Assembly: GCF_019042735.1 (NCBI RefSeq)
Contig: NZ_JAHQCR010000057.1
Span: forward strand, 15,595-79,594
Direction of reading: 5' to 3'
DNA length: 64,000 bases
Origin: Evansella alkalicola
GTDB taxonomy: Bacteria; Bacillota; Bacilli; Bacillales; Salisediminibacteriaceae
In this document: positions 61,275-64,000 of the stretch, piece by piece
Position numbering within the stretch: position 1 is the stretch's first letter
Layout: the number at the start of each line of letters is the position of its first letter
The notes under the pieces: model-generated
Databases searched by the model: none
Seen by the model: only the letters and a program-made list of their open reading frames with translations
What the model was told of the DNA's origin: nothing
Program-made: the position numbers and the translations under genes

Positions 61275-61544
61275 TTATCGACGTAGACCAAGTCTATCGA
61301 TTAACGTACGGTAACGAGTAACGTCTTTATTACGTAAATACGTAAGTAGGTTACGGCGTTGACCAACCATTTTTAAAAGACCACGACGTGAATGGTGATC
61401 CTTCTTATGTGTACGTAAATGATCGTTAAGTGTGTTAATTTGCTCAGTAAGGATAGCTACTTGTACCTCTGGAGAACCAGTATCATTCTCATGAGTTTTG
61501 AAATCTTGAATGATTTCATTTTTACGCTCTTGTGTTAATGCCAT
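61275..61544 (-). CDS. rpsO: Ribosomal protein S15
   Basis: S15 binds 16S rRNA and nucleates the platform of the 30S subunit. The 89-residue protein (MALTQERKNEIIQDFKTHEND ... RLGLRR) matches the family throughout, including the HHSRRGLLKMVGQRR RNA-binding helix. The ATG at 61544 follows GGAGGTGG; a frame to 61574 adds a leader not seen in S15. Order ribC-rpsO-pnp is conserved in Bacillus. Confidence 0.98.
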   Translation of the reverse strand: MALTQERKNEIIQDFKTHENDTGSPEVQVAILTEQINTLNDHLRTHKKDHHSRRGLLKMVGQRRNLLTYLRNKDVTRYRTLIDRLGLRR

Positions 61545-61652
61545 CCGTTCCACCTCCTTCAAAGATATCCCCATATGCCGAGCGAACGTTGGTGAATCGT
61601 TACGCCAAGCAACGGTTTAACATAGTAATCATACTAGGTTTCAAGAACAATT

Positions 61653-62627
61653 TCAAGTGTTATTGTAAACAGATGTTGATTTTTCTTGTTTTTTAAGGAT
61701 TTTTCTTGCCACTATGACGTCATTATTAATCTGTTCAATTAACTCTTCTACTGACTGAAACTTCTTTTCAGAGCGGATATTTCCATGCCATCTGATTACC
61801 ACATCTTCTCCATATATGTTCCCAGAAAAATCGAAGACATGCACTTCGACTGATAGGCCTAATTGTTTTTTGTCATGAAACGTTGGTTTATAACCAACGT
61901 TACAAACCCCATGTCTCCACTGACCTTTGATCTTCAGTTCTACAGCGTAAACACCTGTAGTAGGTAGATGAGTTCTCCCAGTGGATTTGATATTCGCAGT
62001 TGGATAACCGATTGTTCGTCCTCGTTGTTCTCCTTGTATAACGGTCCCTTCCGTTTCATAAGTTCTACCTAAATAATCATTAACTAGTTGAATATCTCCT
62101 TCGTCAAGTGCAAGACGTATGTTAGTAGAACTAATCTTACGGCCATTGTCCTCTACTTTATCCACTACTGTATAACTTAATTTATTACGTGAATGGAAAG
62201 GCAAAGTCTCCATTGTCCCTTTTCCAAGCCTGCCATACGAATAGTCGAACCCTGCAACGACATGTTTAACATTAAAATCTATTAAATATCCGTCAACAAA
62301 TTGTTGTGGATTTAATTCAGCAAAAGTTTTAGTAAATTCAACAATAAATAGATAGTCTACACCTAGACTAGCTATTAACTCTTCTTTTTTCTCTAGGGAA
62401 GTTAAGTATTGCACTTCTTCCACCTTACGTAAAACTTCTTTTGGGTGTGGGAAAAAAGTCATCACTCCACATTTAAGTTGACGCTTTTCCGCCTCTTTTC
62501 TTGCTGTTAAAATAACTTCCTGGTGTCCTTTATGTACACCATCGAAAAATCCTAATGCAATTACCATTTCAGGAAAATCCCTTTTATTAAAAGGATGTTT
62601 AATTATTACTGTCTCCAAACTTGCCAC
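61653..62627 (-). CDS. ribC: Bifunctional riboflavin kinase / FAD synthetase
   Basis: RibC makes FMN and FAD from riboflavin. The 324-residue protein has an N-terminal nucleotidyltransferase domain (ALGFFDGVHKGHQ, about 1-185, with SSTNIR) and a C-terminal kinase domain (about 190-310, RTIGYPTANI, GVCNVGYKPTF). It also lowers riboflavin operon expression by supplying FMN. It lies 16 bp after truB. Confidence 0.96.
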   Translation of the reverse strand: MASLETVIIKHPFNKRDFPEMVIALGFFDGVHKGHQEVILTARKEAEKRQLKCGVMTFFPHPKEVLRKVEEVQYLTSLEKKEELIASLGVDYLFIVEFTKTFAELNPQQFVDGYLIDFNVKHVVAGFDYSYGRLGKGTMETLPFHSRNKLSYTVVDKVEDNGRKISSTNIRLALDEGDIQLVNDYLGRTYETEGTVIQGEQRGRTIGYPTANIKSTGRTHLPTTGVYAVELKIKGQWRHGVCNVGYKPTFHDKKQLGLSVEVHVFDFSGNIYGEDVVIRWHGNIRSEKKFQSVEELIEQINNDVIVARKILKKQEKSTSVYNNT

Positions 62628-62643
62628 CTCAACTACTTCTGTA

Positions 62644-63558
62644 CTATTGTACGGATTTAATCATTTTAGCTGGTTTCATCATCCCTACCCGTTTGGGGTG
62701 CTTTTGATACAATGCTAAACATTCTCCCTGTTGATTATACAGAGCGATCATTGATTCGTCCATGATTTGAGGTAATACGGCACCGTTCATTACTTTTTGT
62801 TCTGTTATTTCGTCCACTGTTTTTTTGGGAAATGTACTAAGGGCATTTTCTATAGAAATAAGACATTTACTTAGTTCATTTTCGTCAAATTCCCTTAATT
62901 GATCTAATGAAATACATTCTTCAATAGGAAACATTCCAGATGCTGTTCTAGTCAGATCTGACATGTGAGCTGGATAGCCGAGCAGTTCACCCATAGTCAC
63001 TGATAACGTCCTGATATATGTTCCTTTACTACAAACTGCTCGGTAACGGAAATGAACCTTTCCATCGCCAGTCTTCTCTATATCTGACTCCAAAGAAAGT
63101 TCATAAATTGTTACTTCACGTTTCGGACGTTCGACAGTTTTACCTTCTCTCGCGTATTCATAGAGTTTCTTTCCCTTCACTTTAACAGCAGAATACATAG
63201 GTGGTACTTGCGTAATTTTACCTGTTAATTTTGAGAGTACTTCTAATACCTCTTCCTTGGTAATATCACGATCAACTTTTTTTTCAGAAACTATCTCACC
63301 AGAGGCATCTTCTGTAATAGTGGATGAACCTATCGTCACTTGCCCTTCATATATCTTCCTATCCGCAGTTAAGTATTCAACAATCTTCGTTGCTCGTCCT
63401 AAACAAATTGGTAAGACCCCATCAACATCAGGGTCCAATGTACCAGTATGACCAGCTTTCCTTGTTCGAAAAATTTTTTTCACCTCTTGGACAGCTTTAA
63501 ACGAAGTCATGCCTCTTGGTTTTAAAAGTGGCAGTACACCTGAAATTTCATCCTTCAT
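62644..63558 (-). CDS. truB: TruB, tRNA pseudouridine-55 synthase
   Basis: TruB makes the universal pseudouridine of the tRNA T-loop. The 304-residue protein has the catalytic Asp42 in GHTGTLDPDVDGVLP, KIYEGQVTIG and the C-terminal segment of long TruB forms. It lies between rbfA and ribC as in Bacillus. A hairpin upstream may reduce read-through from rbfA. Confidence 0.97.
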   Translation of the reverse strand: MKDEISGVLPLLKPRGMTSFKAVQEVKKIFRTRKAGHTGTLDPDVDGVLPICLGRATKIVEYLTADRKIYEGQVTIGSSTITEDASGEIVSEKKVDRDITKEEVLEVLSKLTGKITQVPPMYSAVKVKGKKLYEYAREGKTVERPKREVTIYELSLESDIEKTGDGKVHFRYRAVCSKGTYIRTLSVTMGELLGYPAHMSDLTRTASGMFPIEECISLDQLREFDENELSKCLISIENALSTFPKKTVDEITEQKVMNGAVLPQIMDESMIALYNQQGECLALYQKHPKRVGMMKPAKMIKSVQ

Positions 63559-63590
63559 ATTTTCACCCTCTTTATTTTTTCAACCAAAAA

Positions 63591-63619
63591 AAAGGGATAG
63601 ATACGCCATCCACCCCTTT
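63591..63619 (-). terminator. Hairpin after rbfA
   Basis: AAAGGGGTGGAT / ATCTATCCCTTT stem with a bulge, followed on the minus strand by a run of T. It lies between rbfA and truB and may be a partial terminator. Confidence 0.7.
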
Positions 63620-63628
63620 GATTCGTTC

Positions 63629-63976
63629 TTATTTATCTTCGTTTAATTTTCTTAGGAGTTCTTCAATCCTATTACCACGTTCGATGCTCTCATCAAACTT
63701 AAATTCAAGCTCTGGAGTTTTTCTCAACTGAATTCGTTTACCGATTTCAGATCGAATAAAGCCCTTTGCTTTCCTTAAACCTTCTAGAGTTTTAGAACGC
63801 TGATCATCTTCCCCATAAACTGTTATATATGCAGTTGCCTGCTGCAAATCTCCAGTAACTTCAACTGCAGTAACAGTGATAAAACCAATACGAGGATCTT
63901 TAATCTCCCGTTGAATAATATCAGTTAATTCTTTCTTAATTTGTTCACCTACACGGTTGGCGCGAACATTACTCAT
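63629..63976 (-). CDS. rbfA: RbfA, ribosome-binding factor A
   Basis: RbfA helps the maturation of the 5' end of 16S rRNA in the 30S subunit. The 115-residue KH-fold protein has VGEQIKKELTDIIQREIKDPRIGFITVT and SEIGKRIQLRKTPELEF, the family core. AGGGGTG precedes the ATG at a normal distance. The next gene upstream (expected ylxP) is outside the window apart from perhaps its last few codons. Confidence 0.96.
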   Translation of the reverse strand: MSNVRANRVGEQIKKELTDIIQREIKDPRIGFITVTAVEVTGDLQQATAYITVYGEDDQRSKTLEGLRKAKGFIRSEIGKRIQLRKTPELEFKFDESIERGNRIEELLRKLNEDK

Positions 63977-64000
63977 TTATAACACCCCTGTCGATGTTTG

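Overview
The window is a low-GC chromosomal segment from an endospore-forming member of the Bacillaceae. The evidence is a set of sporulation genes (cotE, spoVS, spoVK, spoIIIE, dpaAB, ymxH, mlpA, ylxY), Gram-positive LexA boxes, GlnR-type operators, strong GGAGG ribosome binding sites, and gene order that follows the Bacillus subtilis lexA-glnA-mutSL-recA-spoIIIE-dap-pnp-rbfA stretch. The species cannot be told from the sequence. Nearly every gene is on the minus strand; only lexA, a pilin-like gene and a degenerate recombinase gene are on the plus strand.

Layout. 1-1.6 kb: SOS module yneB-yneA, divergent from lexA. 1.9-4.4 kb: an orphan pilin-like gene and a metallophosphoesterase. 4.4-5.1 kb: an array of 52-bp tandem repeats. 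5.1-10.2 kb: glnA (glnR is missing, but a GlnR operator is present), ynbB, hflX, spoVK. 10.3-12 kb: a catalytically degenerate tyrosine recombinase flanked by inverted copies of an 83-bp repeat. 12-18.8 kb: hfq, miaA, an RsmJ-like methyltransferase, mutL, mutS. 18.8-23 kb: an amidoligase-like gene, cotE, ymcA, miaB. 23-29 kb: kbl-tdh, korAB, spoVS. 29-38 kb: ymdB, rny, recA, a DEAD-box helicase, cinA, pgsA. 38-50 kb: rodZ, ymfK to ymfF, ymfC, spoIIIE, ylzJ, tepA, rnjB. 50-58.6 kb: dapA-dapG-asd, dpaBA, ymxH, mlpA, ylxY. 58.6-64 kb: pnp, rpsO, ribC, truB, rbfA.

The main discovery is in recA. The gene is split into four exons (34204-34007, 33663-33250, 32919-32899, 32633-32211) by three small introns without open reading frames, of 343, 330 and 265 nt. 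All three lie between codons, directly after a GGT glycine codon, and all end in G. Removing them restores a full 351-residue RecA. The introns share group I-type helices (P7, P8, a terminal hairpin) with compensatory base changes, so they look like relatives. Intron 1 cuts the Walker A P-loop. Introns 2 and 3 isolate a 7-codon mini-exon that encodes the core of DNA-binding loop L2.

The rest is mostly conserved housekeeping (DNA repair, RNA decay, lysine/DAP and dipicolinate synthesis, translation) with intergenic palindromic repeats inserted at several places. Introns, repeats, recombinase remnant and the lost glnR show that the accessory history of this segment lies between and inside conserved genes rather than in a separate island.
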